From the NCBI RefSeq assembly GCF_034119865.1, contig NZ_CP139421.1, positions 806,001 through 870,000 on the forward strand: a DNA stretch of 64,000 nt, written 5' to 3'. Position numbers and translations under genes: made by a program. This document shows positions 44,753 through 54,044 of the stretch, piece by piece. The notes below the pieces were generated by a model. The model was not told the origin of the DNA. It did no database searches and worked only from the letters and a program-made list of their open reading frames with translations. The stretch's first letter is position 1, and each line of letters starts with the position of its first letter. The stretch comes from Algoriphagus sp. NG3. GTDB taxonomy: Bacteria; Bacteroidota; Bacteroidia; Cytophagales; Cyclobacteriaceae.

Positions 44753-45428
44753 TAAGATCATTGTTTCCTTTTTGATTTTTTCGTGGGGGAGTATTATAGC
44801 AACCTTGTTGATTTCCCATCAATTTGCTGATTGGGAAAACAGACCGGGTGTTCGCAGAGTAGTGACGAAATCAGAAGCATTAGAGCCGTTCTCGGTAGTA
44901 GTTTTAAATCAGACTGAGGGCTTGAAAGTAGCCCGGGGAGATGGCAATCAATTGCTTTTTAATGAATATTTTGGTGGGGATGTAGTTCAGCCTGCGCCTG
45001 AAGTTGTGAAGGAATATACTATCCTAAATGATACGCTTTTCATCCAGAACCTACCAAGGGCAAGCAATGGGGATTTCAGACTGGAAGTAGCAGGTCTACA
45101 AGGATTGGTGGTTACTGATTCTAAGGGCCTAGATCTGGGAGCTTTTCACCAGGATTCACTCAGGGTCTATACGGATGGGAGTGAGGTGTTGCTTTCCCGG
45201 GAGTCCGATTTTTCCTTTTTCTATCTGGGTTTTCCCGATGAGTTTAGTCTTATTTTTACTGATACGAAGGGGCTTAAAATGAACCTGAAAGATAAGGTAT
45301 GTGAGCTTTCAGGCGATATTGGAAGGATTTCTGGAGAGCTGACAGGAGATTCTGAGTTGCATATTTCCGCTAAAGTTGGCCAATTGGATGTGAAAACTTC
45401 AGATGGCGGAAAGGTTATACTTAAGTAA
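44739..45428 (+). CDS. Unknown membrane-anchored beta-rich protein of the ABC operon
   Basis: This 229-residue protein has one N-terminal membrane helix (about 7-26). A beta-rich domain follows that recalls DUF2807/GIN-type beta-helix proteins, with short repeated strands such as 'LEVAGLQGLVVTDSKGLDLG' and 'FTDTKGLKMNLK'. No catalytic residues are seen. It overlaps the end of the GntR gene by 14 bases, so it belongs to the operon. The domain assignment is tentative; the role may be as a surface partner of the exporter. Confidence 0.7.
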   Translation: MKTSNKIIVSFLIFSWGSIIATLLISHQFADWENRPGVRRVVTKSEALEPFSVVVLNQTEGLKVARGDGNQLLFNEYFGGDVVQPAPEVVKEYTILNDTLFIQNLPRASNGDFRLEVAGLQGLVVTDSKGLDLGAFHQDSLRVYTDGSEVLLSRESDFSFFYLGFPDEFSLIFTDTKGLKMNLKDKVCELSGDIGRISGELTGDSELHISAKVGQLDVKTSDGGKVILK

Positions 45429-45481
45429 AATATGTTTAGTTTTAGGAGGTTTCCAGTTTTTAAATTTGTAATTCTCCAACC

Positions 45482-47665
45482 ATGAAAAAGATTTTTGTAC
45501 TACTGTTTCTAATGTCATCACTGAATTGTTTTGCCCAGCAAGTAGAGAAATTTAACCTAGGATTTGAACACCATAAAGAGGGGAATACACTTTCAGATGG
45601 CTGGGTCAAATGGGGTGATTACATATTCAGTATAGATTCTATGGCATTTTCCGGGATGAAGTCGGGGAAAATAGCATCAACTGATGCCGAAAACCCCTTT
45701 GGTTATATCGCTTACAGAATTCCGGCCCATTATTCAGGTGATACCATCAAGCTTGAGGGATATATGAAGGTCAAGGATGTGGAGAATGGATTTGCGGGAT
45801 TGATGCTAAGAATCGATGGGAACGGAAATACGCTGGCATTGGATAATATGCAAAACCAACAGGTGATGGGAACCAAAGACTGGCAGAAGTACAGTGTTTC
45901 CCTTGCTTACCCGGAAGATGCAGAGTACATGTATGTAGCAGGAATACTAGTAGGGAAAGGCGAAGCTTGGTTTGATGGTTTTGAGGTTACGATTGATGGC
46001 AATGATATACAAACATTAGAATTACCTAGGGCTATAACAGACCATGAGTTTGACAATGGTTCTCTTATTGAGTTTGGAGAATTGACTTCCGATCAGATCG
46101 AAAGTTTGGACTTGCTGGGAAGAGTTTGGGGATTCTTGAAATATCATCATCCTCAAATAGCAAAGGGCAATTATAATTGGGATTATGAATTGTTTCGATT
46201 TCTTCCAAAGTATCTGGAAGTTAACAGTGCTAATGAGAAAACGAGGCTCTTGGTAGATTGGATCGATACCCTAGGCAACCTGGATGAATGTGCAACTTGT
46301 GGGGACTCTGTCAAGAATAAATTTATATCACCGGATTTTAAATGGATTGAAAAGCAGCCTGAAGATCTCAAAAATGCACTGCTCGCCGTATATGCAAGTC
46401 GTGGACAAGAGGGGAATTTCTTTGTGAAAATCAATTCCAATAATGGAAGGCCTGATTTCAAAAATGAAAATGCGTATTCAGCTATGGCTTATCCAGATCA
46501 GGGGTTTAGGCTATTGTCTCTTTTCAGATATTGGAATATGATCAACTATTTCTTTCCCTCTAAATATCTAATGGATAAAGAATGGGATCATGCCCTAGAA
46601 GAGTTTATACCGGTTTTTCTAAATGCGGAAAATGAACTGGAGTATGAATTGGCTGCACTTGAAATGATCGAATATATTCAGGACTCCCATGCTTTTCTGG
46701 GAGGAGCAGCGGATAAAATATATCAGTGGAAGGGGCAGAAATTCCCTCCCGTAAAAGTAGATTTTGTGGGGAGTAAATTAGTGGTGTCAGGGTACTATCA
46801 TGCTGGATTTAAAGAGAAGACCGGGCTTCAGTTAGGTGACATGATCACTGAAGTGAATGGAGAAAGTATTGAGCAGCTTATTAAAAATAGATCAAGCTAT
46901 TATCCAGCTTCAAACCTTCCTGTTAAGTACAAAAGCATGTCCATGGATCTTTTACGCTCAAACTCCAGTGAAATTTCGATTACATATTTAACAAAAGACC
47001 TAAAGGAGCAAACGGAGACAATCGAATTGTATGCTTACGAAAACCTCGATATGTATCCAGAGCGTAATCTGGAAACGTTCAAGGTGCTTAAGGATTCTAT
47101 AGGATATTTTACTGTTGAAAATATCAAAGAGGAGGATATTTCCCAGTTCAAGAATTACTTAAAAGAAACTCGAGGTCTTATAATTGATCTACGAAAATAC
47201 CCTGCGCTCAATGTAGCATCCAAACTAGGTTCCTACTTTGTGTCTTCCTCTACACCCTTTGTGAAGTTTAGCATAGGAATGGTGGAGAATCCAGGCGTGT
47301 TTTACTTGACAGATGATATAACCTTATCAGGTGAAAGCGGAGCCTACAAAGGGAAAGTTATTGTGTTGGTCAATGAAATGACTCAAAGTCGGGGTGAATA
47401 TTTGGCATTGGCACTGCGGGCAGGTGAAAATACCACAATATTAGGGAGCACTACAGCTGGTGCAGATGGGGAAGTTTCAGCTATTTTACTCCCGGGTGGA
47501 CTCATGACGCAAATCTCGGGAGTAGGAATCTATTATCCGGATGGAGGCGAAACCCAGAGGATTGGGATTGTTCCTGACATTGTGGTCACACCAACTATTG
47601 AAGGTATAAGTGAGCAGCGGGATGAACTGTTGGAGAAAGCTATTGAGCTACTGGCAAAAGACTGA
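45482..47665 (+). CDS. S41-family (tail-specific) peptidase, secreted
   Basis: This 727-residue protein has a signal peptide ending CFAQ and an N-terminal carbohydrate-binding-like domain (about 22-180). A helical linker follows, then a PDZ-like segment (about 420-475, TGLQLGDMITEVNGESI) and an S41 peptidase domain. The nucleophile is Ser636 in NEMTQSRGEYLALAL, with the fold marked by GLIIDLRKYP and LGSTTAGADG. Such proteases trim peptides in the periplasm; the substrate is unknown. It is separated by 53 bases from the ABC operon on the same strand, so transcriptional linkage is possible. Confidence 0.9.
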   Translation: MKKIFVLLFLMSSLNCFAQQVEKFNLGFEHHKEGNTLSDGWVKWGDYIFSIDSMAFSGMKSGKIASTDAENPFGYIAYRIPAHYSGDTIKLEGYMKVKDVENGFAGLMLRIDGNGNTLALDNMQNQQVMGTKDWQKYSVSLAYPEDAEYMYVAGILVGKGEAWFDGFEVTIDGNDIQTLELPRAITDHEFDNGSLIEFGELTSDQIESLDLLGRVWGFLKYHHPQIAKGNYNWDYELFRFLPKYLEVNSANEKTRLLVDWIDTLGNLDECATCGDSVKNKFISPDFKWIEKQPEDLKNALLAVYASRGQEGNFFVKINSNNGRPDFKNENAYSAMAYPDQGFRLLSLFRYWNMINYFFPSKYLMDKEWDHALEEFIPVFLNAENELEYELAALEMIEYIQDSHAFLGGAADKIYQWKGQKFPPVKVDFVGSKLVVSGYYHAGFKEKTGLQLGDMITEVNGESIEQLIKNRSSYYPASNLPVKYKSMSMDLLRSNSSEISITYLTKDLKEQTETIELYAYENLDMYPERNLETFKVLKDSIGYFTVENIKEEDISQFKNYLKETRGLIIDLRKYPALNVASKLGSYFVSSSTPFVKFSIGMVENPGVFYLTDDITLSGESGAYKGKVIVLVNEMTQSRGEYLALALRAGENTTILGSTTAGADGEVSAILLPGGLMTQISGVGIYYPDGGETQRIGIVPDIVVTPTIEGISEQRDELLEKAIELLAKD

Positions 47666-47710
47666 GGAGTAAAGAGGTAAGCAAACAGCTCTTTAGATCA
47701 GGCTCATCAT

Positions 47711-48325
47711 TTACTCCGCAGTATTTCTTTTCCTTACAAAACTCTTCTTTCGTATCATCTTCACAGTCCGGCTGAACTGTCTATCGGAAGGATATTTCCT
47801 GTTGGAAGTCATATTGTTAAAGATCAAGGCAACCAGCAGCAAAATCAAAGACCCTGTCAATACAGGAGATAGCACATACATGTAGCCTAGTGCTTTTACT
47901 TTTTCTGACCCAATCACTGCTATCAAGGCTGTAGCACCACCGGGAGGATGAAGGGTACGTGTCATCTGCATCAAAACTATAGACAGCGCCACTGCCAAGG
48001 GGGCGGCAAGCCATAATGTATCAGGAAGTAGCAGATTGACTGTAACTCCAACCAGCGCTGAAACTACGTGACCGCCCACGAGGTTTCTTGGCTGTGCCAA
48101 TGGACTTCCTATCAGACCATAAACCAATACGCTGGAAGCCCCAAATGAACCGATCAGGAAGAGGTTTTCATGATTAGACAAACTGCTACTGTGGAAGTAT
48201 GTGATCAAGCCAATTCCTACAAAAGCCCCTACAAAAGACCAAAAATGTTCTTTGGCATCTATCAGGGTTTCTTTATAAAAAACGTAGCGTGAAACCCGGA
48301 TTCCCCGCTGGATTTGCTTCTTCAT
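47711..48325 (-). CDS. HPP-family membrane protein
   Basis: This 204-residue protein has four membrane helices (about 32-46, 57-75, 84-119 and 146-170). The family-defining His126-Pro127-Pro128 lies in RTLHPPGGATALIAV. HPP proteins are thought to act in nitrite or small-anion transport in plastids, but bacterial roles are not settled. I start at the ATG at 48325 (MKKQIQRGIRVSRYV), because an upstream GTG at 48373 adds an atypical 16-residue extension. The 335-base gap upstream contains a candidate operator at 48379-48400. Confidence 0.88.
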   Translation of the reverse strand: MKKQIQRGIRVSRYVFYKETLIDAKEHFWSFVGAFVGIGLITYFHSSSLSNHENLFLIGSFGASSVLVYGLIGSPLAQPRNLVGGHVVSALVGVTVNLLLPDTLWLAAPLAVALSIVLMQMTRTLHPPGGATALIAVIGSEKVKALGYMYVLSPVLTGSLILLLVALIFNNMTSNRKYPSDRQFSRTVKMIRKKSFVRKRNTAE

Positions 48326-48378
48326 TTGGATAAAATCTGAAAATCCATTTTTGTGATTTGTGGCAAAATTCACTTAAA

Positions 48379-48400
48379 AAAATCGAAATTCATCGATTTT
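48379..48400 (-). promoter_or_regulatory. 8-bp AT-rich dyad upstream of the HPP gene
   Basis: AAAATCGA (48379-48386) and TCGATTTT (48393-48400) form a perfect dyad with a 6-base loop, 54-75 bases before the HPP start. A -7-like element (TATTTTTG on the minus strand, 48415-48422) lies just upstream, without a convincing -33 box. I see no gene in 48326-48660. Confidence 0.35.
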
Positions 48401-48660
48401 GTGGTGATTTTAGGCAAAAATACGGCAGAATTGAGGAGATTTTATAGAAATCGTGGAAAAAGTGAATAGTTTTTAAATTTCTAATTTTGGTGAGACTCCA
48501 TTAACCAAGGAGAAGGAGAGTATAAGAAATTGATTCAATTTGTACTGTTTTACCTTTTCAAAGCAATGATTAGGAATTAGGTGCTTTCAAACGCATTTCT
48601 CCTGAATGACTTTCCAGCCTTTGCACCTCCCGCCTAATTTTTCGATTTTCGAATTTTCAA

Positions 48661-49167
48661 TCATTCAATCAACTCCACAATCACTTCGATCTCCACTGCC
48701 ATATTATTGGGCAATGCCGCCACACCCACTGCAGATCTTGCATGCTTGCCTTTTTCTCCAAAAACCTCTACCATCAAGTCAGAAAAACCATTGATGACTG
48801 CAGGTTGTTGGGAGAAATCGGGATCAGAATTGACCATTCCCAATACTTTCACAAACTGCTTGATCTTACTCAGATCACCTGTGGCAGCTTGGAGCACGGC
48901 GATGATCTCCAATCCGGTTTCCCGGGCTGCCTGATAGCCTTCTTCTACTGTCAGATCTGCACCAACTTTCCCGAAAACATCTGGGCCATTACCGGAGAGA
49001 TACAGCATATTATCCACCTGCTTCCATTTCACATAGTTAGCGATGGGAATTCCTACTTCAGGAAGCGTCAGTCCTAGTTCTTCTAGACGCTGTTCCGGTG
49101 TTTGTGCGAATGTGTAAAAGGAACAAAGAAATAGAGGGATTAAAAGGGATGATTTAAAGAAGTTCAT
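48661..49167 (-). CDS. RidA/YjgF-family protein with a signal peptide
   Basis: This 168-residue protein has a signal peptide ending TFAQ, then a complete RidA-type domain (about 40-167). The conserved arginine is in HARSAVGVAALP, and the segments LYLSGNGPDV and AVEIEVIVEL are typical. Cytosolic RidA hydrolyses reactive enamines and imines from PLP enzymes. A secreted copy implies a different, periplasmic substrate. The ATG at 49167 is divergent from the GNAT gene 76 bases away. Confidence 0.92.
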   Translation of the reverse strand: MNFFKSSLLIPLFLCSFYTFAQTPEQRLEELGLTLPEVGIPIANYVKWKQVDNMLYLSGNGPDVFGKVGADLTVEEGYQAARETGLEIIAVLQAATGDLSKIKQFVKVLGMVNSDPDFSQQPAVINGFSDLMVEVFGEKGKHARSAVGVAALPNNMAVEIEVIVELIE

Positions 49168-49181
49168 GCGTGCTTTTTTTT

Positions 49182-49215
49182 GTATTTCTAAGCTAAGGGA
49201 AAGTTTTTACTTTTG
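49182..49215 (+). promoter_or_regulatory. Candidate Bacteroidota promoter for the GNAT gene
   Basis: TACTTTTG at 49208-49215 matches the TAnnTTTG -7 box and lies 29 bases before the ATG at 49244. The nearest TTTG-like -33 box ends at 49182, a spacing longer than usual. The -7 box supports the start at 49244 rather than an in-frame ATG at 49166 that overlaps the ridA start. Confidence 0.45.
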
Positions 49216-49243
49216 GTCAACCGTAGCATTGATAATTTATAAT

Positions 49244-49705
49244 ATGGAAAATATTGAGATTTTACCCTATTCGTCGGAACTGAACCCGTTTTTTAAATCA
49301 ATTAACCAAGCATGGGTTGAGCAATACTTTTCCTTAGAACCCTTTGATATAGCACAGCTGGATAATCCCGATGACATTGTAATCAAGCCCGGGGGTACGA
49401 TTATCTATGCCAAGCTAGGAGAAGAAATTGTAGGCACGGTGGGATTGCATAAAATTTCTGATAAAGAGTTTGAGTTGATAAAAATGGGAGTGAGTGCCAG
49501 TGCCCAAGGCAAAGGAGTGGGGATGGTTTTGGCAAAGGCAATTTTGGCAAAAGCCAAAGAAATGGGAGGGAAGAAAGTAGTGCTATATACGCATTCCAAA
49601 CTTTCTGCAGCCTTAAAAATCTATCAAAAATTGGGGTTCAGGCCTGCTGAACTGGAGGAAGGAAAGTATTGCCGCTGCGATACCAAAATGGAGTTGGATC
49701 TCTGA
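49244..49705 (+). CDS. GNAT-family N-acetyltransferase
   Basis: This 153-residue acetyltransferase has the motif GVSASAQGKGVGMVLAKAILAKA (acetyl-CoA loop), LIKMGVSA before it, and KIYQKLGFRPAEL at the C-terminus. The substrate is unknown. I start at the ATG at 49244, where the family fold begins (MENIEILPYSSELNPFF) and where a -7 box lies close by. An in-frame upstream ATG at 49166 would add 26 residues and overlap the ridA start. It stands alone, followed by a hairpin cluster at 49791. Confidence 0.9.
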   Translation: MENIEILPYSSELNPFFKSINQAWVEQYFSLEPFDIAQLDNPDDIVIKPGGTIIYAKLGEEIVGTVGLHKISDKEFELIKMGVSASAQGKGVGMVLAKAILAKAKEMGGKKVVLYTHSKLSAALKIYQKLGFRPAELEEGKYCRCDTKMELDL

Positions 49706-49790
49706 ATCTCAAATTTCAATTAATGTCTATCCTCTTTTCTACCAGTAAGGAAGCAAAGCGACATAAGATTTGGTGAACTTTATCATGAGG

Positions 49791-49844
49791 CCGCTGCGGT
49801 CATCCCTGCCTGCCGGCAGGCAGGTGTCATCGGTCTTCTGACCG
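49791..49844. repeat. Hairpin cluster with a perfect 20-bp palindrome
   Basis: CCTGCCTGCC followed directly by GGCAGGCAGG (49805-49824) is a perfect 20-bp palindrome. A second stem CGGTC-TTCT-GACCG follows at 49831-49844, and CCGC-T-GCGG precedes at 49791-49799. Shorter relatives of the palindrome occur at 11860-11880 and 30827-30849. The setting, between genes, resembles REP-type elements. Confidence 0.7.
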
Positions 49845-49898
49845 GGTAAGCAAAGAAACTATGGCTACTGGCATCATTCCATATATCCATGTTTTGAT

Positions 49899-50822
49899 TT
49901 ACCAGAATCGGAACGCTTTTTCATTCACACGGTTACGGAAGAAGAAGTTGTCCCAGATATCCGGGGACAGATATATTTCCACTCCCAGATTCACTGTCAT
50001 ATACCCATCGTAGCGATGATCCAGACCTGATCCTCTACGGATTCTTCCTCTGTTATTCAGGATCTTTTCTACATCCGGTAGCCCATTATCATCCATGAAT
50101 CCTGGGTTTCTTACCGCCAGCCTCAGGCGATCAGGGTTGTTCCCCGTCACATAATCATCCACTAGATCCAGGTAGAATTCACTGATATTGTAAGCTGAAA
50201 TATCATCCAGATAATCGGTAAGTGTGAACCTGTAGTTACCTTCCAGAAATAGATCCATATAGACATTGATCTTGTATTTCAGCCCCAGCCCCATAGGAAA
50301 TGTGATAATATAGCGTTCATAGGGGTTGTTCTCCAACTGCAGGGGACGTAGATCTACCCATTGGCCATCAAGTTTGGTTTGGGGATTGTTGGTAGACATT
50401 CCAAGTCCGGCAAAGATGTATGGATTCCATAGAGAACGGTGAATGTTTGGGAGTTTAACAGGAAATAGGTAGTACTCTACCATGGCCGTTGCTTCCCAGT
50501 TCTGCGCTCTGAAATTCAGATTTCTGGGGGTTCGGAAGGCTCTTGGGTCAGAAGGGGGATCTGAACCGGACATTTTGATGTAAGAGAAATCCATTCTGGC
50601 GCGCAGATGGGTGCCAAAGGTATAATGGGCGGCAATATTTGCATTCCAGTCAGGCTGTATGCCTTCATTGTATTTCCAAAAAGAGTACAGTTCCCCAAAA
50701 TATTGCGTAGCTCCGGCACTGGCAGAAAAAGACCAGGGCTCCTCAAATTTAAATCTGTAGAAACTCTGGGAGTAGGCTAGGGTGCTTGAAAAAAATAAAA
50801 GTATAAAGATGTATTTGCTCAT
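49899..50822 (-). CDS. Outer-membrane beta-barrel protein (DUF6089-like)
   Basis: This 307-residue protein has a signal peptide ending AYSQ, then a series of amphipathic strands with aromatic ends typical of an outer-membrane barrel (for example FSASAGATQYFGELYSFWK and GLGLKYKINVYMDLFLEGNY). The last residue is Trp after FRF, a common barrel C-terminus. The overall pattern matches DUF6089-type proteins of Bacteroidota. No enzymatic residues are visible and its exact function is unknown. It lies 51 bases after the MscS gene on the same strand, and the two could share a transcript. Confidence 0.85.
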   Translation of the reverse strand: MSKYIFILLFFSSTLAYSQSFYRFKFEEPWSFSASAGATQYFGELYSFWKYNEGIQPDWNANIAAHYTFGTHLRARMDFSYIKMSGSDPPSDPRAFRTPRNLNFRAQNWEATAMVEYYLFPVKLPNIHRSLWNPYIFAGLGMSTNNPQTKLDGQWVDLRPLQLENNPYERYIITFPMGLGLKYKINVYMDLFLEGNYRFTLTDYLDDISAYNISEFYLDLVDDYVTGNNPDRLRLAVRNPGFMDDNGLPDVEKILNNRGRIRRGSGLDHRYDGYMTVNLGVEIYLSPDIWDNFFFRNRVNEKAFRFW

Positions 50823-50873
50823 AGCCGGCCTTGCATGATTCTACCCCAATTGGGACTTTCCTTGAAAATTAGA

Positions 50874-51809
50874 CTAATTTTTCAACTTTTCAAATCCCGA
50901 TTTAAGATGCAGATCGCGCTGTGGAAAAGGGATTTCTATACCTTGCTCACCAAATTTCTTAAAGATTGCGTAATACAATTGGTTTTTTAAGACTTTTGGG
51001 CGGTTGATATACTCGGAGGACCATACTCGCAAAATGAAATTGATACTGTTGTCACCATAGCTATCAAAGAGAACATCAGGTGTAGGGGTGTTCAGGACTC
51101 CATCGTTTTCCTTGGCTGCTTCCATTAAGATACTTTTCACCTTTTCGGGATTTTCTTTATAAGCTACCCCTACAGGGAAGTTGAATCGGATGTTACGGTC
51201 ATTATGAGACCAGTTGATCACAGGGCTGTCAATAAACTGGCTGTTAGGGACAATTATCGTGATGTTGTCATTGGTGACCACAGTGGTGGAGCGGGCGGAA
51301 ATGCGGATTACATCTCCCGTCACATCACCTACTTCTATCCTGTCTCCTACTTTTATGGGTTGCTCAAAAAGTATGATCAGCCCCGAAATGAAATTATTTG
51401 TGATGTTTTGCAGGCCAAAACCTATACCTACACCCAAGGCACCTGCCAGTATCCCGAAAGCACTAAGGTCAACCCCGTTAGTCTGGAGGATAGAGAACAC
51501 CCCGGCCAAAATCAACACGTACTTGACTATCATTCCAATGGAAGCCCGGGTACCGGACTCTATCTGGTATCTGCTCAATACCTTATGAACCAATAATCGA
51601 CGGATCCATTCGGTGATTATGAAAAGAACAATAAAGGAAATGATTAAGGTAAAGATTAAGCCTATAGTGAGCTTAGAATCTCCCAGACTGACCAGACTGT
51701 AATTAAGGATTTCTTCGATCCACACAATAAATCCGGTAGCCTTTTCCTTGGCCACCTCTTTTATTCCGTCCTGCATAGGGATAATGGTGCTTATGTTAAG
51801 AAATTCCAT
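50874..51809 (-). CDS. MscS-family mechanosensitive ion channel
   Basis: This 311-residue protein has three to four membrane helices. The pore-lining helix contains LSAFGILAGALGVGIGFGLQ (about 128-147), and the beta domain follows with NFISGLIILFEQPIKVGDRI. The C-terminal alpha/beta part includes PNSQFIDSPVINWSHND and VLNTPTPDVLFDSYGDNS. Such channels open under membrane tension and release solutes during osmotic downshock. The ATG at 51809 gives a hydrophobic N-terminus typical of the family. Confidence 0.95.
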   Translation of the reverse strand: MEFLNISTIIPMQDGIKEVAKEKATGFIVWIEEILNYSLVSLGDSKLTIGLIFTLIISFIVLFIITEWIRRLLVHKVLSRYQIESGTRASIGMIVKYVLILAGVFSILQTNGVDLSAFGILAGALGVGIGFGLQNITNNFISGLIILFEQPIKVGDRIEVGDVTGDVIRISARSTTVVTNDNITIIVPNSQFIDSPVINWSHNDRNIRFNFPVGVAYKENPEKVKSILMEAAKENDGVLNTPTPDVLFDSYGDNSINFILRVWSSEYINRPKVLKNQLYYAIFKKFGEQGIEIPFPQRDLHLKSGFEKLKN

Positions 51810-51936
51810 TCTGAAGCAGAATGGGCTATTAATCTAATACAATTCTATTAGAACTTATAGTCAGATAGATTGTTCTTATGGATTGTGAGATGAATGAGCG
51901 TGAAATTTATTGATTCATTTTGGCTAATTTTGAAGC

Positions 51937-53478
51937 ATGAGTAAGCAAAAAGAAGAGCTGGAGCATAGACTAAAGCTTAGGAATATAAAACTCTCGGATT
52001 ACGATGATATCCGGGAAATCATGGTTTCTATTTATAAAAATCAAGGGGGGGCGTGGACTAAAGAAGAACTCAAAAACCAACTGAAAGTATTCCCTGAAGG
52101 TCAGATCGGGATCGAAGACAACGGGAAGCTTGTGGCTGCTGCCATGAGTATAGTGGTGGATTACATGAAGTTTGGTGACAACCATACCTATGATCAAATC
52201 ACCGGTTTCGGGAAGTTTGATACCCATGACATAGACGGAGATACGCTCTACGGTACGGATGTTTTTGTGCATACCGAATACCGAGGAATGCGACTAGGAA
52301 GACGTCTTTATGATGCCCGTAAAGAACTTTGCGAAAACCTAAACCTGAGGTCTATTATCGCTGGGGGTAGAATTCCGGGATATAAAAACTACGCAGAGGA
52401 AATGACGCCCCGTAAGTATATAGATTTGGTGAAAAACAAGGAAATATACGATCCGGTATTGTCTTTCCAGATCGCAAATGAGTTTCACGTGCGGAAGGTG
52501 ATCACCAAATACCTTCCTTCGGATACTGATTCCCGAGCGTACGCTACCCTGCTTGAGTGGATTAATATTTATTACGAGAAAGATGAAAAGCTAATCGGTA
52601 ATAAAAAATCAATCGTCCGTCTGGGATTGGTACAGTGGAAGATGAGACGCTTCTCCAATGTAGATGATCTGATGCAGCAGGTGGAGTTTTTCGTGGATAC
52701 CGTATCCGGTTACAAATCTGACTTTTGCCTGCTCCCAGAATTCTTCAACGCACCGCTGTTGGCTGAATTCAATGACATGGACGCTTCAGAAGCAATCCGG
52801 AATCTTGCGGATTACACCGATGAGATAGTCAGCCGGATGAGTGACCTCGCCGTCTCCTACAACGTCAATGTGATCGCAGGCTCTATGCCGGAGTATGATG
52901 GCAAGAAGCTACGGAATGTGAGTTACCTATGTCGTAGAGATGGGACACAGGATAAGCAATACAAGCTTCATATCACCCCCGATGAGGCTTCCTACTGGGG
53001 TCTCCAAGGTGGAAATGGGATCAATGTATTCGATACTGATGCTGGAAGAATCGGAATATTGATCTGTTACGATGTGGAATTCCCCGAGTTGGGAAGAATT
53101 CTTGCGGAGCAGGAGATGGATATTTTATTTGTTCCGTTCTGGACAGATACCAAGAATGCTTTCCTGCGTGTAAATACCTGTGCCAAATCCCGTGCGATAG
53201 AAAATGAGTGCTATGTGGCTATTACAGGATCTGTGGGCAATCTGCCTAAAGTGGAAAACATGGATATCCAATACTCCCAGGCGGCAATTTATAGCCCTTC
53301 AGATTTCTCGTTCCCCCATGATGCAGTAGTAGCTATGGCCTCAGAGAATGAAGAAACAATTATTGTGGCGGATGTGGATTTGGATCTTTTGACCAAGCAG
53401 CGGAAAGCAGGAAGTGTACGAAACCTCGAGCAGAGAAGGCTCGATCTTTATTCTATCCAATGGAAACAGAAAAAATAG
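51937..53478 (+). CDS. GNAT acetyltransferase fused to a nitrilase/carbon-nitrogen hydrolase
   Basis: This 513-residue protein joins an N-terminal GNAT domain (about 12-215, acetyl-CoA loop RGMRLGRRLY at 116-125) to a C-terminal nitrilase-superfamily domain (about 226-505). The hydrolase triad is complete: Glu268 in LLPEFFN, Lys343 in YKLHITP and Cys377 in ILICYDVEFPE. The fusion is known in several phyla, but its substrate is undefined. The gene overlaps kdsC by 19 bases and forms the head of a three-gene operon with kdsC and kdsA. Confidence 0.95.
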   Translation: MSKQKEELEHRLKLRNIKLSDYDDIREIMVSIYKNQGGAWTKEELKNQLKVFPEGQIGIEDNGKLVAAAMSIVVDYMKFGDNHTYDQITGFGKFDTHDIDGDTLYGTDVFVHTEYRGMRLGRRLYDARKELCENLNLRSIIAGGRIPGYKNYAEEMTPRKYIDLVKNKEIYDPVLSFQIANEFHVRKVITKYLPSDTDSRAYATLLEWINIYYEKDEKLIGNKKSIVRLGLVQWKMRRFSNVDDLMQQVEFFVDTVSGYKSDFCLLPEFFNAPLLAEFNDMDASEAIRNLADYTDEIVSRMSDLAVSYNVNVIAGSMPEYDGKKLRNVSYLCRRDGTQDKQYKLHITPDEASYWGLQGGNGINVFDTDAGRIGILICYDVEFPELGRILAEQEMDILFVPFWTDTKNAFLRVNTCAKSRAIENECYVAITGSVGNLPKVENMDIQYSQAAIYSPSDFSFPHDAVVAMASENEETIIVADVDLDLLTKQRKAGSVRNLEQRRLDLYSIQWKQKK

Positions 53479-54044
53479 TAGCTGATTACTTTGCCCATGT
53501 ATCAGAGGAGATTTGGGAAAGGGCAGCAAACATAAAACTTCTCATCACTGACATAGATGGAGTGATGACGGATGGCGGTATTATCTACGATGATAATAAG
53601 CTGGAATTCAAGAAATTCAATGTGAAGGATGGATTGATCGTCTATCATCTGCGTAAAAGCGGGCTGATGGTCGGGGCAATCACCGGAAGAGAATCTTACG
53701 TAGTACAGAATCGCTGTGAGGAACTCAAGTTTGATTTCCATTATCACGGTGTGAAAAACAAAGCAAAGAAGTTCGATGAAGTGTTGGAGACACTGGAGCT
53801 TCAGGCTGAAGAAGTCGCTTTTATCGGTGATGACCTGATCGATCTTCCTATTTTGGCACGTGTGGGACTGGCTGTAGTGCCACTGGACGCGCTCGAATAC
53901 GTGAAGCCTATAGCCCATTACGTTTCCCGCTTCAAAGGTGGGGAAGGCGTATTCCGAGAGGTTGGAGATATTCTTCTTCATGCCGGCCAACATTTAGTCC
54001 CATTGATTGAAACTTTATCCCTACAGGAAAATGACAAGAAATAA
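53460..54044 (+). CDS. kdsC: KdsC-type HAD phosphatase (KDO-8-phosphate phosphatase)
   Basis: This 194-residue HAD-family enzyme without a cap domain shows the nucleophile pair Asp31 and Asp33 in LLITDIDGVMTDGG. Motif II is in GLMVGAITGRES, and the closing acidic motif is FIGDDLIDLPIL. KdsC removes phosphate from KDO 8-phosphate before activation for lipopolysaccharide. Its position before kdsA supports this over a general phosphatase role. It overlaps the nitrilase-fusion gene at its start and the kdsA gene at its end, consistent with tight translation coupling. Confidence 0.93.
   Translation: METEKIVADYFAHVSEEIWERAANIKLLITDIDGVMTDGGIIYDDNKLEFKKFNVKDGLIVYHLRKSGLMVGAITGRESYVVQNRCEELKFDFHYHGVKNKAKKFDEVLETLELQAEEVAFIGDDLIDLPILARVGLAVVPLDALEYVKPIAHYVSRFKGGEGVFREVGDILLHAGQHLVPLIETLSLQENDKK

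Noticed and set aside
51925..51932. TAATTTTG as the promoter -7 box of the GNAT-nitrilase gene
   Set aside because: It lies only four bases before the ATG and lacks a -33 box at a fitting distance, so a leaderless transcript would be required.
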